Notes: generated by a model not told the origin, from the sequence alone. A stretch of DNA of 64,000 nucleotides from CAWGXG01 sp963826505 (GCA_963826505.1 CAWGXG010000008.1:62001-126000), one strand, 5' to 3'. Counted from the first letter of the stretch, positions 53,691-63,528 are shown. Numbers and translations are program-made.

Positions 53691-56162
53691 ATGTCTGACA
53701 AGACTCTCACCTTACCCGTGACCGGGATGACGTGCGCCAACTGCGTCGCCACCGTCGAGCGCAACGTGCGCAAACTGGACGGCGTGCAGGAGGCCAACGT
53801 CAATTTTGCCAGCGAGAAAATCAGCCTCGTCTTCGACGATACTCTGTTGCAGACCGGGGACATCATTTCGCGCATTCGCAAGGCGGGCTATGATGTGCCC
53901 GAGCAAACCGTCGATCTGGCGGTAACGGGCATGGACTGCGTGAATTGCGCGGCTAGTGTGACGCGTGCCCTGAACAAAGTGGAGGGCGTCGTCAAGGCCG
54001 ATGTGAATTTCGCGACGGAGCACGCCCTTGTCACGATTACGCCGGGCGTCACGCGCGAAATGTTGGCTCAGGCGGTCGCAAGCGCCGGATATGGCGTCGT
54101 GATGGCCGATGACGAAGAACTGGAAGACGCCGAGCAAGCCGCGCGCCAGGCGGAGATCCGCCATAATTTCCAGCGTGTGATAGTCGGCGCGTTGTTTGCC
54201 TTACCGCTGTTCATCCTCAGCATGTCGCGCGATTTTGGCCTGCTGGGCGCATGGGCGCACGCGGGTTGGGTCAATTACTTGTTCTGGGCGATGGCGACAC
54301 CGGTCCAGTTTTGGGTAGGGCGCGACTTCTATGTCAGCGGTTACCGTTCGGTCCGCAGTGGATCGTCCAACATGGACGTGCTGGTTTCGCTGGGATCGAG
54401 CGCAGCCTATTTCTACAGCATCCCAGTGACACTGGGTCTGCTGGGCGGTCATGTCTACTTCGAGACTTCCGCGTCGATCATCACCTTGATCGCGACCGGT
54501 GGCTTGCTCGAGACTATCGCCAAAGGCCGTACCAGTGCCGCGATCAAAGCGCTGATCGGGCTACAAGCCAAAACCGCGCGCGTGGTCCGTGATGGAATCG
54601 AATTGGATATCCCGGTGGAGCAGGTGCGTGCCGGTGATGTGGTCATCGTGCGCCCCGGCGAAAAGATCCCGGTCGATGGCGAAGTAGTGGAAGGCTTCAG
54701 TGCTATTGACGAAAGCATGATTACCGGCGAAAGCCTGCCGGTTGAAAAAGCTCCTGGCGAGTCTGTGATCGGCGCGACCATCAACAAACAGGGCATGATC
54801 AAATTCCGCGCGACGAAAGTCGGGCGCGAGACGGCCCTGGCGCAGATCATTCGGCTGGTCGAGCAGGCGCAGGGCAGCAAAGCGCCCATTCAGCGCTTAG
54901 CGGATCGCGTGTCGGCGATCTTTGTGCCCGCCGTAATTTCGATCGCCATGCTCACGTTTGCGATCTGGATGATCGGAACCGGTGAATTTACCCCGGCCCT
55001 GGTGCGGATGATCGCCGTGCTGGTGATTGCCTGCCCGTGCGCGATGGGATTGGCGACCCCGACCGCGATCATGGTCGGCATGGGGAAGGGTGCTGAAACG
55101 GGTATCCTGTTCAAAAACAGCGAATCGCTCGAACGCGCCCATAAGCTCACGGCGATCGTTTTGGATAAAACCGGCACGCTGACGCGCGGCGAGCCGAGCG
55201 TCACCGATGTGGTCGTCGGACAGGCGGCGAGTCTCGACGAGATCTCCTTGCTGGCCCTGGCCGCCAGTGCGGAACGCGGCAGCGAGCATCCTTTGGGCGC
55301 GGCCATCATCCGTGCCGCGCAGGATCGCGCGATCGCACTGCATGAACCGCAGCAGTTCGAAGCTATCGCCGGGCAGGGCGTGCGCGCCCAGGTCGAAGGA
55401 CAGGCGGTTCTGGTGGGCAATGTTGCGCTGATGCAAGCGCAGAACGTCCACCTTAACGGGCTGGAAGCGGAAGCGCTGCGCCTGCAAAACGAAGCCAAGA
55501 CCGCGATGTGGTTGGCGGTCGATGGGCAGGCCAGCGGCGTGATTGCCGTGGCTGACACCATCAAAGATGGCTCAATCGAAGCCGTGCGGCAGTTGCACAC
55601 GCTCGGATTGCACGTCGTCATGATGACCGGCGATAACCAGGCCACCGCCAACGCTATCGCGCGTGAAGCGGGAATCGACCGCATTTTCGCTGAGGTCAAA
55701 CCGTCCGAAAAGGCGGCGTACGTCAAACAGCTTCAGGACGAAGGGTATCTGGTGGGCATGGTTGGTGACGGCATCAATGACGCGCCTGCGTTGGCTCAGG
55801 CCGACGTCGGGATCGCCATTGGAACCGGCACCGATGTCGCGATGGAAACGGCGGATGTCACCTTAATGAGCGGTGACTTGCGCGGCGTAGCGCGCGCGAT
55901 CGCGCTCAGCAAGAAGACCGTGCAGACCATCAAGCAGAATCTGTTCTGGGCCTTCGCCTACAACGTGACGTTGATTCCGGTGGCGGCTGGCGTGTTGGCG
56001 CCGTTCGTGTGGGCCCCGCTGGCTTTGCGCCATCTGCACCCGATTTTGGCCGCGCTGGCCATGGCACTCAGCGACGTGTTCGTCATCGGCAACAGCTTGC
56101 GGCTGCGTCGCATTACCTCTGCACTAGACACAGTTCACGCTGTCAAACTTGTACTCAAATAA
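53691..56162 (+). CDS. copA: Copper-transporting P1B-type ATPase
   Basis: 823 residues from the ATG at 53691 (weak ribosome-binding site; a longer frame overlaps copZ). Two N-terminal HMA domains: GMTCANC (Cys15, Cys18) and GMDCVNC (Cys83, Cys86). Eight membrane helices, with the ion-channel motif ACPCAMGLATP (Cys448, Cys450) in the sixth. Phosphorylation motif DKTGTLT (Asp492), ATP-binding SEHPLG and hinge GDGINDAPAL. It pumps Cu(I) out of the cytoplasm. Last gene of the csoR operon. Confidence 0.95.
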   Translation: MSDKTLTLPVTGMTCANCVATVERNVRKLDGVQEANVNFASEKISLVFDDTLLQTGDIISRIRKAGYDVPEQTVDLAVTGMDCVNCAASVTRALNKVEGVVKADVNFATEHALVTITPGVTREMLAQAVASAGYGVVMADDEELEDAEQAARQAEIRHNFQRVIVGALFALPLFILSMSRDFGLLGAWAHAGWVNYLFWAMATPVQFWVGRDFYVSGYRSVRSGSSNMDVLVSLGSSAAYFYSIPVTLGLLGGHVYFETSASIITLIATGGLLETIAKGRTSAAIKALIGLQAKTARVVRDGIELDIPVEQVRAGDVVIVRPGEKIPVDGEVVEGFSAIDESMITGESLPVEKAPGESVIGATINKQGMIKFRATKVGRETALAQIIRLVEQAQGSKAPIQRLADRVSAIFVPAVISIAMLTFAIWMIGTGEFTPALVRMIAVLVIACPCAMGLATPTAIMVGMGKGAETGILFKNSESLERAHKLTAIVLDKTGTLTRGEPSVTDVVVGQAASLDEISLLALAASAERGSEHPLGAAIIRAAQDRAIALHEPQQFEAIAGQGVRAQVEGQAVLVGNVALMQAQNVHLNGLEAEALRLQNEAKTAMWLAVDGQASGVIAVADTIKDGSIEAVRQLHTLGLHVVMMTGDNQATANAIAREAGIDRIFAEVKPSEKAAYVKQLQDEGYLVGMVGDGINDAPALAQADVGIAIGTGTDVAMETADVTLMSGDLRGVARAIALSKKTVQTIKQNLFWAFAYNVTLIPVAAGVLAPFVWAPLALRHLHPILAALAMALSDVFVIGNSLRLRRITSALDTVHAVKLVLK

Positions 56163-56164
56163 GA

Positions 56165-56190
56165 CGCCGCGTCAACCGAACGACGCGGCG
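56165..56190 (+). terminator. Terminator hairpin after copA
   Basis: Nine-bp GC stem (56165-56173 with 56182-56190), then CCTTGTGTTT, just after the stop codon. Confidence 0.6.
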
Positions 56191-56258
56191 CCTTGTGTTT
56201 CCCGGTGCTGATCGCATACACTATCCGAACGCATTCGCTTCCAGATCAGGATCTGAGC

Positions 56259-56855
56259 ATGCTTAACTCCGGACCCATTCGCACCCTTCCGGCCGATTAC
56301 AGCGAAGTGTACGTCATGCGTGCGTCCCATCCTCGTTATTGGGGACCGCTGGTTGGGTTGTCGCTGGTGTCGATGGTACTGAGCGGGGTTTTGGGCTATG
56401 GCCTGGCATTCGCGTATTACCGGCTCGGATCGCCGTTGGTGTATGGCGGACTGCCCGACCGCGTATCATCCTTCGCCGGGTTGGTTCTGATTCTAGGCGT
56501 GCTGCCCCTGCACGAATGGATTCATGGCCTGTTCATGATCCGCTGCGGGCATCGTCCGCGCTATGGGATCACGTGGTACGCCCTGTACGCGACGGCGGAC
56601 AACGCATGGTTCCGGCGTGACGAATATTTGCGCATCCTGTTGGCTCCGCTGCTCGTCATCACCGCGGGGAGTATGGTTCTCGTGTTGTTCGTCCCCCCTG
56701 CCGTAGGCTACTGGGTTGTCCTGGCGATGATAGTCAATGCTACCGGGGCGGCGGGCGACCTCCTGATGGCGCTCATCGTCCGCCGGGTTGAGCCTGTTGA
56801 TCTCGTGCAAGATGAGCGCGACGGCCTGCGCATTTTCGCCCCGCCCACGCATTAG
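56259..56855 (+). CDS. DUF3267-type membrane protein with HExxH
   Basis: 198 residues from the ATG at 56259. About four membrane helices. LPLHEWIHGLFM holds an HExxH-like motif (HEWIH) in a membrane segment, as in intramembrane zinc metalloproteases of the DUF3267 family. TWYALYATADNAWFRRDEYLRILL and VGYWVVLAMIVNATGAAGDLLMAL (with a second-motif Asp-like GDLLMA) follow. Proteolytic activity is plausible, substrate unknown. Its role next to the copper operon is probably coincidental. Confidence 0.75.
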   Translation: MLNSGPIRTLPADYSEVYVMRASHPRYWGPLVGLSLVSMVLSGVLGYGLAFAYYRLGSPLVYGGLPDRVSSFAGLVLILGVLPLHEWIHGLFMIRCGHRPRYGITWYALYATADNAWFRRDEYLRILLAPLLVITAGSMVLVLFVPPAVGYWVVLAMIVNATGAAGDLLMALIVRRVEPVDLVQDERDGLRIFAPPTH

Positions 56856-56891
56856 CACCAACCCTGACCTGGTGTCGGTCAGGCATTTCCG

Positions 56892-57584
56892 TCATTCCTG
56901 ATCGGGTTGCTGCGAAACGTTAGGCGTCAGCCACGATAGGAAGGCATCTTCAGATCGCGTTTGCATGTACACTCGCCCGGGACCTGTCAGATCCACGACC
57001 AGCCCTTCACCGCTGAGCACGGTCGAGCGCACCCCGCCAACAGGACGCACATTGAAGCCCATCCCCTCCGTAAAAGACACCAGGTGGCCCGTATCGACGG
57101 TATAACGCTGGCCCGGTTCTAGATCGATGGGATGGATCGCGCCATAGCTGGCCAGGAACAACAAGCCCTGACCCATTGCGCGCAGCATTATGAGTCCCTC
57201 GGATGCGAAGAACGTCCTCGCGCCGCCCCACTTGGTATCCACTTCGATTCCCAGCGAGGAGGCGATGAACGCCCCGCTCTGAATCAACAAGGTGTCACGC
57301 GGCCCACCCTGCATTTCGAGAATCATCATATCGCCGGGGAGGGTAGGGGCCAGGTTGATCTGTCCGCCAAACGAGGGCGCTTTGAAGATGTTGAGGAAAA
57401 AGCTCTCGCCGCCGAGAACGGCGCGCTGGATACTGCGCAGAAAGCCACCTTCCATGCGGGTTTGCAGGGTGATGCCCTCGGTCATACTGACCATGGATCC
57501 TGACTCGACCCGAATTTCTTCATAGGGGGCCAGGTCGACAATGGCCATCGAATAGGACGGGCGATAGAGAATCTCAGCTCGCAT
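56892..57584 (-). CDS. AIM24 family protein
   Basis: 230 residues, matching the TIGR00266/AIM24 family of beta-sandwich proteins: PYEEIRVESGSMVSM at the N-terminus, GGESFFLNIF, LLIQSGAFIA, GQGLLFLASYG and LSGEGLVVDLTGPGRVYMQT. The N-terminal ATG follows AAGGAGAG. Function is unknown; homologues are widespread and associated with membranes or phage-shock-like stress in some species. It is a single gene. Confidence 0.82.
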   Translation of the reverse strand: MRAEILYRPSYSMAIVDLAPYEEIRVESGSMVSMTEGITLQTRMEGGFLRSIQRAVLGGESFFLNIFKAPSFGGQINLAPTLPGDMMILEMQGGPRDTLLIQSGAFIASSLGIEVDTKWGGARTFFASEGLIMLRAMGQGLLFLASYGAIHPIDLEPGQRYTVDTGHLVSFTEGMGFNVRPVGGVRSTVLSGEGLVVDLTGPGRVYMQTRSEDAFLSWLTPNVSQQPDQE

Positions 57585-58062
57585 CGAACTCTCCTTTGCC
57601 GGGGATGCGCCACAACCGCTGGAGATGGCGTTGGCCGCTTTGAAACGATGTATGCTTTAAAACGTACATACTGAATAGAGTAAGTATAACCCGGTGCCGC
57701 GAAATCTTCAGCCTGTCCGCCTGTGTTCAAATACGGTCGATAAAGAAACGTTCATCTCGTTCTAATCAGTCGTTCACTTCCGTGCGTTAATCTGCTGGGG
57801 TATCCGGATACGGGGTCCGGAAGCCGCATCAAATCACCGCGCTTGAGGCCGCCCGAAAGGCTTGCCGAGTCCGTTTTAGATGACTTTCGAGGAGTATCAA
57901 AAAACACGTATATGTGGGGGTAAAGTAATGAGGAAGAACCCCATATATAGGGTATTGGCTGCATTGCAAAAACCTGATTTGACAACTCTGGTGAAGTTGA
58001 TGAATTAGAACGAATGTGCTATATTCTCATCATCCACCGGCGAACAAAGGAGGCTACGTCCT
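57585..58062. other. Gap between AIM24 gene and the next transcript
   Basis: 478 bases. It holds TCCGGA half-sites around 57799-57817, an ATATAT-containing C/G-run pair near 57940, and a promoter at 57997-58025. No open frame with a start signal is visible. A regulatory or small-RNA role is possible. Confidence 0.4.
57997..58025 (+). promoter_or_regulatory. Promoter of the 58,063 gene
   Basis: TTGATG (57997-58002), 17 bases, TATATT (58020-58025) with TG one base upstream (extended -10). Confidence 0.7.
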
Positions 58063-58506
58063 ATGCAGCACGATATGATGATCCTGGTTTGCCATGCCGT
58101 TGATGGGCACTTTGCCAACGGCGATCGTTTGGCGGTGCGCCGCGTATTCGACGAGTCGTTCCATATTGCTCATCAGGAAGTAATCGGTAATGACCAGGTC
58201 ATGATCACGACACCCGATGGGGGTGCCGCGGAAGTGCATGCGCCAGGGCTGAGCGGCACTCGCTCGTTTCAGCGGATCGTATTGCTCCTAAGGTCTCATT
58301 TTTGGACAGCAGACCTGCTTGATCTCGTGTATGACTTGATGTGTACGGGCGGTTTTGGGTTGATCAATAATCTGGACGTGCCGTACTTCATCGTCACTCA
58401 GCCGCAACAGATCACGTATTTCCCCTGGCTGCCAGAGCCGCCGCTGTTGGTCCGCAATGCGCAGGACCTCGCTTATTCTCTTGGAGTTGGAGAAGTTGTC
58501 CACTAA
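58063..58506 (+). CDS. Unknown 147-residue protein in a single-gene unit
   Basis: The start follows AAAGGAGG at 58047-58054. The protein begins MQHDMMILVCHAVDGHFANG and contains LRSHFWTADLLDLVYDLMCTGGFGLI, then NNLDVPYFIVTQPQQITYFP and PEPPLLVRNAQDLAYSLG. No membrane segments or family motif are recognised. It could be an antitoxin/immunity-like or a structural protein; both are guesses. It has its own extended -10 promoter and a strong terminator, so it is well supported as a real gene. Confidence 0.7.
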   Translation: MQHDMMILVCHAVDGHFANGDRLAVRRVFDESFHIAHQEVIGNDQVMITTPDGGAAEVHAPGLSGTRSFQRIVLLLRSHFWTADLLDLVYDLMCTGGFGLINNLDVPYFIVTQPQQITYFPWLPEPPLLVRNAQDLAYSLGVGEVVH

Positions 58507-58556
58507 CAATTGACGGGTGGGTGCTGTCGAAAACAATATCGCCCACATCCTGAATC

Positions 58557-58596
58557 AAAACGGCGGGCTGTCCAGGTTTGGGCAGCCCGCCGTTTT
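58557..58596. terminator. Bidirectional terminator
   Basis: Perfect 14-bp stem (58557-58570 with 58583-58596) flanked by A and T runs, between two convergent genes. Confidence 0.9.
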
Positions 58597-58612
58597 ATGA
58601 GTTCATGAAGTG

Positions 58613-60142
58613 TTATTTCGCGTAGTCGACTGCGCGCGTTTCACGGATGATGGTCACTTTGATTTGACCCGGATATTGCATCGTCTCTTCGATCCGCTTG
58701 GAGATATCGCGTGCCAGCCGCATCGCGGCGAGATCGTCGATCGCTTCGGGTTTGACCATGATGCGTACCTCGCGTCCGGCCTGAAGCGCGTAACTCTGTT
58801 CGACGCCTTCGAACTCCCTGGCGATGTCTTCCAACGCCTTGACGCGCCGGATATAGGTATCCAAGCTTTCACGCCGCGCGCCAGGACGCGCGCCAGAGAT
58901 GGCGTCCGCGGCTTCGACGATCATCGCTTCGACACATTCCTGCTCAACTTCGTGATGATGCGAACCAATGCAGTTGACGACTTTTTCCGGCACGCCGTGT
59001 CGCCGGGCAAAGTCAGCGCCGATCATCGCGTGCGTGCCTTCGATCTCGTGATCGATAGCCTTGCCGATGTCGTGCAGCAGGCCGCCTGCTTTGGCGGTAG
59101 CGACGTCGGCCCCCAACTCAGCGGCGATCATACCCGCGATGTGCGCGGTTTCGATGGCGTGGGCGTGCTGGTTCTGGCCGTAGCTCGTGCGGAACTTCAA
59201 GCGGCCCAACAGCTTGAGGACTTCGTTATGCAAGCCGGGTACACCGGCTTCGTAGGCGGCGCGCTCACCTTCTTCGCGGATGACGCGCTCGACCTCTTTG
59301 CGTGCATCGGCCACCAGCTTTTCTATGCGGGCCGGGTGAATACGCCCGTCCAACACCAGCTTTTCGAGCGCCCGCTTGGCGACTTCGCGGCGTACCGGGT
59401 CGAAGCTCGAAATCGTGACAGCTTCAGGCGTGTCGTCTACGACCACATCCACCCCGGTCGCCTGTTCGAAGGACCGGATGTTGCGTCCGTTGCGCCCGAT
59501 GATGCGACCTTTCATCTCATCCGACGGCAGCGGCACCACACTCACCGCGATCTCGTTGACCTGATCGGAGGCGATGCGCTGGATCGTCAAGGCAATAATA
59601 TCGCGAGCGCGGGCATCGGCTTCGAGCTTGGTTTCCTCTTCGACCTCGCGAATCCGGCGAGCCATATCATTGCGGGCATCTTCTTCGACCATCCTGAGCA
59701 GTTCGCTGCGGGCTTCCTCGCGTGACATTTCCGCCATGCGCTCAAGCACGACGCGCTGCTCATCGTACATAGTTGCGATCTCATTCTGGCGCTTGTCAAT
59801 TTTGCTTTGCCGCTTGTTGAGCACCTGTTCGCGTGCTTCCATCCGCTCATAGCGGCTGTCCAGGTCTTCGCGGCGCTTCTGCAGCCGGTCGACTTCGCGG
59901 TCGATCTCGGCGCGCCGCCGTTTGGCGTTTTCTTCGGCTTCGTGCTGAATGCGGATAGCTTCGCTTCGTGCATCTACGTTAGTTTGCTTGGCTTCTGCCA
60001 GCGCTTCATTTTTGATGCGTTCAGCTTCTTCCTCCGCCTGACGCCGCTTGTTTGTCCCCAGCGTATTCTGGTAGACAATCAGGCCGCCAGCACCAAGCCC
60101 AACGCCAATCGCTAGTCCTATCAGGACCAACACGATGTCCAT
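58613..60142 (-). CDS. rny: Ribonuclease Y
   Basis: Membrane-anchored endoribonuclease that starts mRNA decay. 509 residues. N-terminal membrane helix (VLVLIGLAIGVGLGAGGLIV), a long coiled coil to about residue 190 with many Glu/Arg/Lys, then a KH RNA-binding domain (GRIIGRNGRNIRSFE) and an HD domain with the metal motif GGLLHDIGKAID. C-terminal QYPGQIKVTIIRETRAVDYAK is typical. It follows recX by five bases on the same strand, so both are probably cotranscribed. Confidence 0.95.
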   Translation of the reverse strand: MDIVLVLIGLAIGVGLGAGGLIVYQNTLGTNKRRQAEEEAERIKNEALAEAKQTNVDARSEAIRIQHEAEENAKRRRAEIDREVDRLQKRREDLDSRYERMEAREQVLNKRQSKIDKRQNEIATMYDEQRVVLERMAEMSREEARSELLRMVEEDARNDMARRIREVEEETKLEADARARDIIALTIQRIASDQVNEIAVSVVPLPSDEMKGRIIGRNGRNIRSFEQATGVDVVVDDTPEAVTISSFDPVRREVAKRALEKLVLDGRIHPARIEKLVADARKEVERVIREEGERAAYEAGVPGLHNEVLKLLGRLKFRTSYGQNQHAHAIETAHIAGMIAAELGADVATAKAGGLLHDIGKAIDHEIEGTHAMIGADFARRHGVPEKVVNCIGSHHHEVEQECVEAMIVEAADAISGARPGARRESLDTYIRRVKALEDIAREFEGVEQSYALQAGREVRIMVKPEAIDDLAAMRLARDISKRIEETMQYPGQIKVTIIRETRAVDYAK

Positions 60143-60147
60143 AGGGC

Positions 60148-60816
60148 TTACTCCTCGTCTGTCGTAGTGTCATTAGCTAAGAATTCAGGTTGTGTTCTTT
60201 CCAGTTCGCCGATCAACCGATCGACCACATCGCGGACGATGTCGTACTCAAATCCTCGCCTGCCCAGATAAGCGCTCATCTTGCGGCGAAACTCCTCTTG
60301 AGTCAGGCCATGTAAGCGCCGCAAATAATCTGTGCCAGCGCGATAGGCGGATTCCTGACCATCGAGCCCGGCCAGCGCCTCTCGAATCAGAGGGTCTGGC
60401 AGGCCCTTCTGGCGCAGTTCGTGTGCCAGGGCGCGCGGGCTGCGCGGGCGGAATTGTTCCCGGTTCTCGATCCAATACTGGGCAAAGGCGCGATCGTCCA
60501 CGTACCCCAGGTCTTCGAGCTTGGCGAGAACCTCGTCTATCGTTGGAGCAGCAAATTGTTTAGAGTGAAGATTGCGCCGGATTTCAACCGTGCTATATGG
60601 GCGGCGGGCCAACAGCCTGACCGCACGGTCCAGGGCACGTGCTACGTCGTCGAGGTGACGCAGCGTAGAAACCTCAGCTTCTGTCAGCTCTTGCCCGACA
60701 TGCAGCCGAGCCGACTCAATCAACGGCAGCCCAAACGCAAAGTCACCATCCAGGTAAACGCTGACGCGTTCTTGGCTGCGTTGTTGAGGTTCTAATGCTG
60801 TGATAGTCGGACTCAC
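60148..60816 (-). CDS. recX: Regulatory protein RecX
   Basis: 222 residues from a GTG at 60816, chosen because GAGG lies a few bases upstream and relatives begin near PTITALEPQ; an ATG at 60876 is an alternative. ALDRAVRLLARRPYSTVEIRRNL and LEDLGYVDDRAFAQYWIENR are the tandem three-helix repeats of RecX, followed by RALAHELRQKGLP. RecX limits RecA filament growth. recA is not in the window. Confidence 0.87.
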   Translation of the reverse strand: MSPTITALEPQQRSQERVSVYLDGDFAFGLPLIESARLHVGQELTEAEVSTLRHLDDVARALDRAVRLLARRPYSTVEIRRNLHSKQFAAPTIDEVLAKLEDLGYVDDRAFAQYWIENREQFRPRSPRALAHELRQKGLPDPLIREALAGLDGQESAYRAGTDYLRRLHGLTQEEFRRKMSAYLGRRGFEYDIVRDVVDRLIGELERTQPEFLANDTTTDEE

Positions 60817-61544
60817 CGTCCTCGACCCCGTTGAATCAAAAACAGCCGCTAGCATGCCTGCCACGGCTGTCAACACCCGATGCGTTGGGGTTCGCGAACA
60901 CGCCGTCCCGAGTCAGGAATCGGCATGTAGTCTCTTCTAATGAGCGCATCCACTTGCTGTTACGTCATCAACGACGCATCTTCCAGCAAGCGGGAGCTTA
61001 TCTCGTCGTTTGGAGTGCCGCTCTTGGCACGTACAAGACAGTGATTAGCTCATGAGTTATCAGCTTTACCCGGATGTGACGATTGAATGATCACGTTTCC
61101 CAGACCGACAGATATCAGATCTTCTATCGGAATCGGCTGCGCTGCCTGGAACCCCCACCGTCATAATTATGGCTGTCCGCAAGAGTATGTTCCGGGCTTC
61201 GGGTTAGCTCACACTCGCACCCAACCGGGGCGAGACTTTGACTCGCTACCAACGTCCAAAACATCTTTGGACGTCAAACCCCATTCGCGTTTCAGAAAGC
61301 GACCGTGGCTTAGTTATTTCTTGCCATTATAACATCAATTATGCACATCTTATCGAGAATGACAAGCGCCGATCACAACCCGCTGTTGTCCCCGCCTGAT
61401 TTGCAGGTTACTCCGGTACATCCCAAATGAGATTCCCCCGTGAGATTTGCCAGTTAGCCCCAACTAGGTGATACTTCATAATACGATGTTGGTGTAACGA
61501 CTGCGCGATCACAACGGATCAATACGACTGAAGGACAAACTTCG
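60817..61544. other. Gap of 728 bases between recX and the 61,545 gene
   Basis: No supported gene. Two adjacent stems are visible: 61230-61234 with 61242-61246, and a perfect nine-bp stem 61252-61260 with 61266-61274. Neither has a T tract. The stretch might encode a structured small RNA; I searched by eye for tmRNA, 6S and RNase P landmarks and saw none. Confidence 0.4.
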
Positions 61545-61796
61545 ATGCCTGCTAGAGTGCACAACGGGAAGGTGATCTTCCGCCGCTGGGACAAAAGTTC
61601 GGGCTTGGACGAAACGTCAATGCCTTTTTCAACGCTGGATCATCTGTTTGAGTTGTGCCTGCAAGCGAACGATCCGCTGTTGGTCGATCGCGTAGTGATT
61701 GATGGCGTAGATAACGATGGTGCTCAACGCGTTGTAACCCTTGTCTTTCAATCCGTGACGGTGTCCGATCGCCAACGACCCGGCGGATCATCATGA
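61545..61796 (+). CDS. Small unknown protein
   Basis: 83 residues, starting MPARVHNGKVIFRRWDKSSG, with AAGGA before the ATG. The charged first half followed by LDHLFELCLQANDPLLVDRVVIDG and VVTLVFQSVTVSD suggests a small alpha/beta protein with no membrane segment. No family recognised. Confidence 0.5.
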   Translation: MPARVHNGKVIFRRWDKSSGLDETSMPFSTLDHLFELCLQANDPLLVDRVVIDGVDNDGAQRVVTLVFQSVTVSDRQRPGGSS

Positions 61797-61864
61797 GTTG
61801 TGTCCGTCGGGCCTGACAAAATCGGGTAACCGTTGGCGTCTTTTCCCCCTACACCTCGTGCCCA

Positions 61865-63419
61865 CTAATCCATGCTGAGCGGAACGGGCAGCTTGCCTGC
61901 CGGTTCAAAATCGCCTGCCAACACGCCCACCGCCGCTTCCAGCGAGGGGGCGCTGTCGCCCAGCGTGCAGACTACGCCGCCCGCGCCGGTAAGTACCCCG
62001 GCATCATACGGATTGCGCAGGCAGAGCAGGACGTTCTTCTGGCTGCGGTTCAGCAGGTCTTGTGCCAAGGCTTGCTGTGACTGGGTCAGATGGGCATTGC
62101 GAGTGGCAACAATGAGTAGGTCCACCCGATCAGCCAGGGCGCGCGCGCGCGCCGCTGATTCTGAGGCCGGATCGATCGACGCCAACGCCACGCACTCTAC
62201 TGCCGGGAACTTGAGGCGCACCAGTGTCGCAAATCCGGTATCTCCACCCTGTTCCAGAATGCCCGAATCGAGATAGGACGCAAACTCGACCAACCCGATC
62301 CGGCGCAGAGTCTTGTGGCACAATGGGCAGCAAGCCCGGCGGCATCGTCAGCGTGACAACTCCCAACCGCGCCGCCCGCGCGGTGATGGCCATATGTTCG
62401 GCGGTGTGGATGCCATCCAGGGTGGGGGCGTCGGTGATCGCGTAGCGTTCTTTCATGGCGAGCACTTTGCCGACGGCGTCATCGATCAGGCTTAAGGGGA
62501 TGCGCCCTGTCTGCGCCGCGTCAAGCACCGCTCTATAGGCTTCTTCCTGATATTCACGGGTATGCGAAAACAGAACGGTAGATGCTCCGGCCAGGGCTGC
62601 CAGCACTGCCGATTCGCCGGGACCGTATTTGGTCGTCACGGCACCCATTTCCATGCAGTCTGTGGAGATTACACCTTCAAAGCCCATATCGCGCCGCAGC
62701 AGCCCTTGCATGATAGCGGGTGACATCGTTGACGGGTATTCTGGCTCCAACTCGGTGAACTGGACGTGGGTGATCATCATCGACGCGATCCCGGCGGCGC
62801 TGACGGCGCGGAACGGCACCAGATCGGTATCCCACAGGTTATCCAGCGGATCGTTAATCACCGGCAGGCTGATGTGCGGATCGATGGGTGTATTGGCCTT
62901 GCCGGGGAAGTGTTTGGCCGTCGCTGCGACGCCTGCGCTTTGAAAGCCGCGTACCTGCGCCACGCCCAGATATGCCACACGCTGCGGATCGATTCCCAAA
63001 GATCGCACACCGACTGAGGGATTGTGGATATTGTGGGTTAAGTCGAGGGTTGGGGCCAGGTTCCAGTTGATGCCCAGCGCGCGCAGCTCTTTTCCCAACA
63101 CTGCCGAAACGCTTTGAGCCAACTCGTCGGAATCAGCGGCGGCGAGGGCCATCGCGCCTGGACTCTCGGTATAGTCGCCGCGCAGGCGAGCCACCACGCC
63201 GCCTTCCTGGTCGATCGCGACGAGCAGGGGGCGCGGCGCGGCCGCGTGCAGCGCCTGGGTCATAGCCGCGACCTGTTCCGGCGTACCGATATTACGCGCG
63301 AACAGAATAATGCCCCCTACACGCCCGCGTGCGACCCAGTCCAGGATATAATCGGGCGGCTCAAGGCCGTGAAACCCGACGACCATCATTTGCCCTAGTT
63401 TTTCTTCAAGCGACAGCAT
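61865..63419 (-). pseudogene. GH3 family beta-N-acetylhexosaminidase-like gene with one frameshift
   Basis: From 63419 to about 62300 one frame encodes a NagZ-like GH3 domain: LSLEEKLGQMMVVGFHG, AIDQEGGVVARLRG, KHFPGKANTPIDPHISLPVI (the His of the NagZ-type loop) and GVISTDCMEMGAV with the nucleophile Asp. A second frame from about 62,300 to 61865 gives the C-terminal domain (GLVEFASYLDSGILEQG, ending LPVPLSMD). A one-base change near 62,298 separates the two. If corrected, the protein would be about 517 residues. It is likely involved in cell-wall turnover. The break could be a real mutation or an assembly error. Confidence 0.75.
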
Positions 63420-63528
63420 GTTACCCGACCCTTTCATGATGCTGAATGGCAGTCAGGCTGCCCGGTTAGCGGGGACCGCACAACGCACTACAGCTTATTT
63501 TATCACCTGCTAGCGAACTGGCCTAGAG

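Noticed and set aside
57750..57985. 77-codon minus-strand frame in the gap before the 58,063 gene
   Set aside because: It has no ribosome-binding site and no protein-like pattern.
58610..59725. 371-codon plus-strand frame across RNase Y
   Set aside because: RNase Y is certain on the minus strand, so this is its antisense shadow.
60877..61544. tmRNA, 6S RNA or RNase P RNA
   Set aside because: I looked for a CCA-ended acceptor stem with a tag frame, a central bubble and a P4-type core and saw none.
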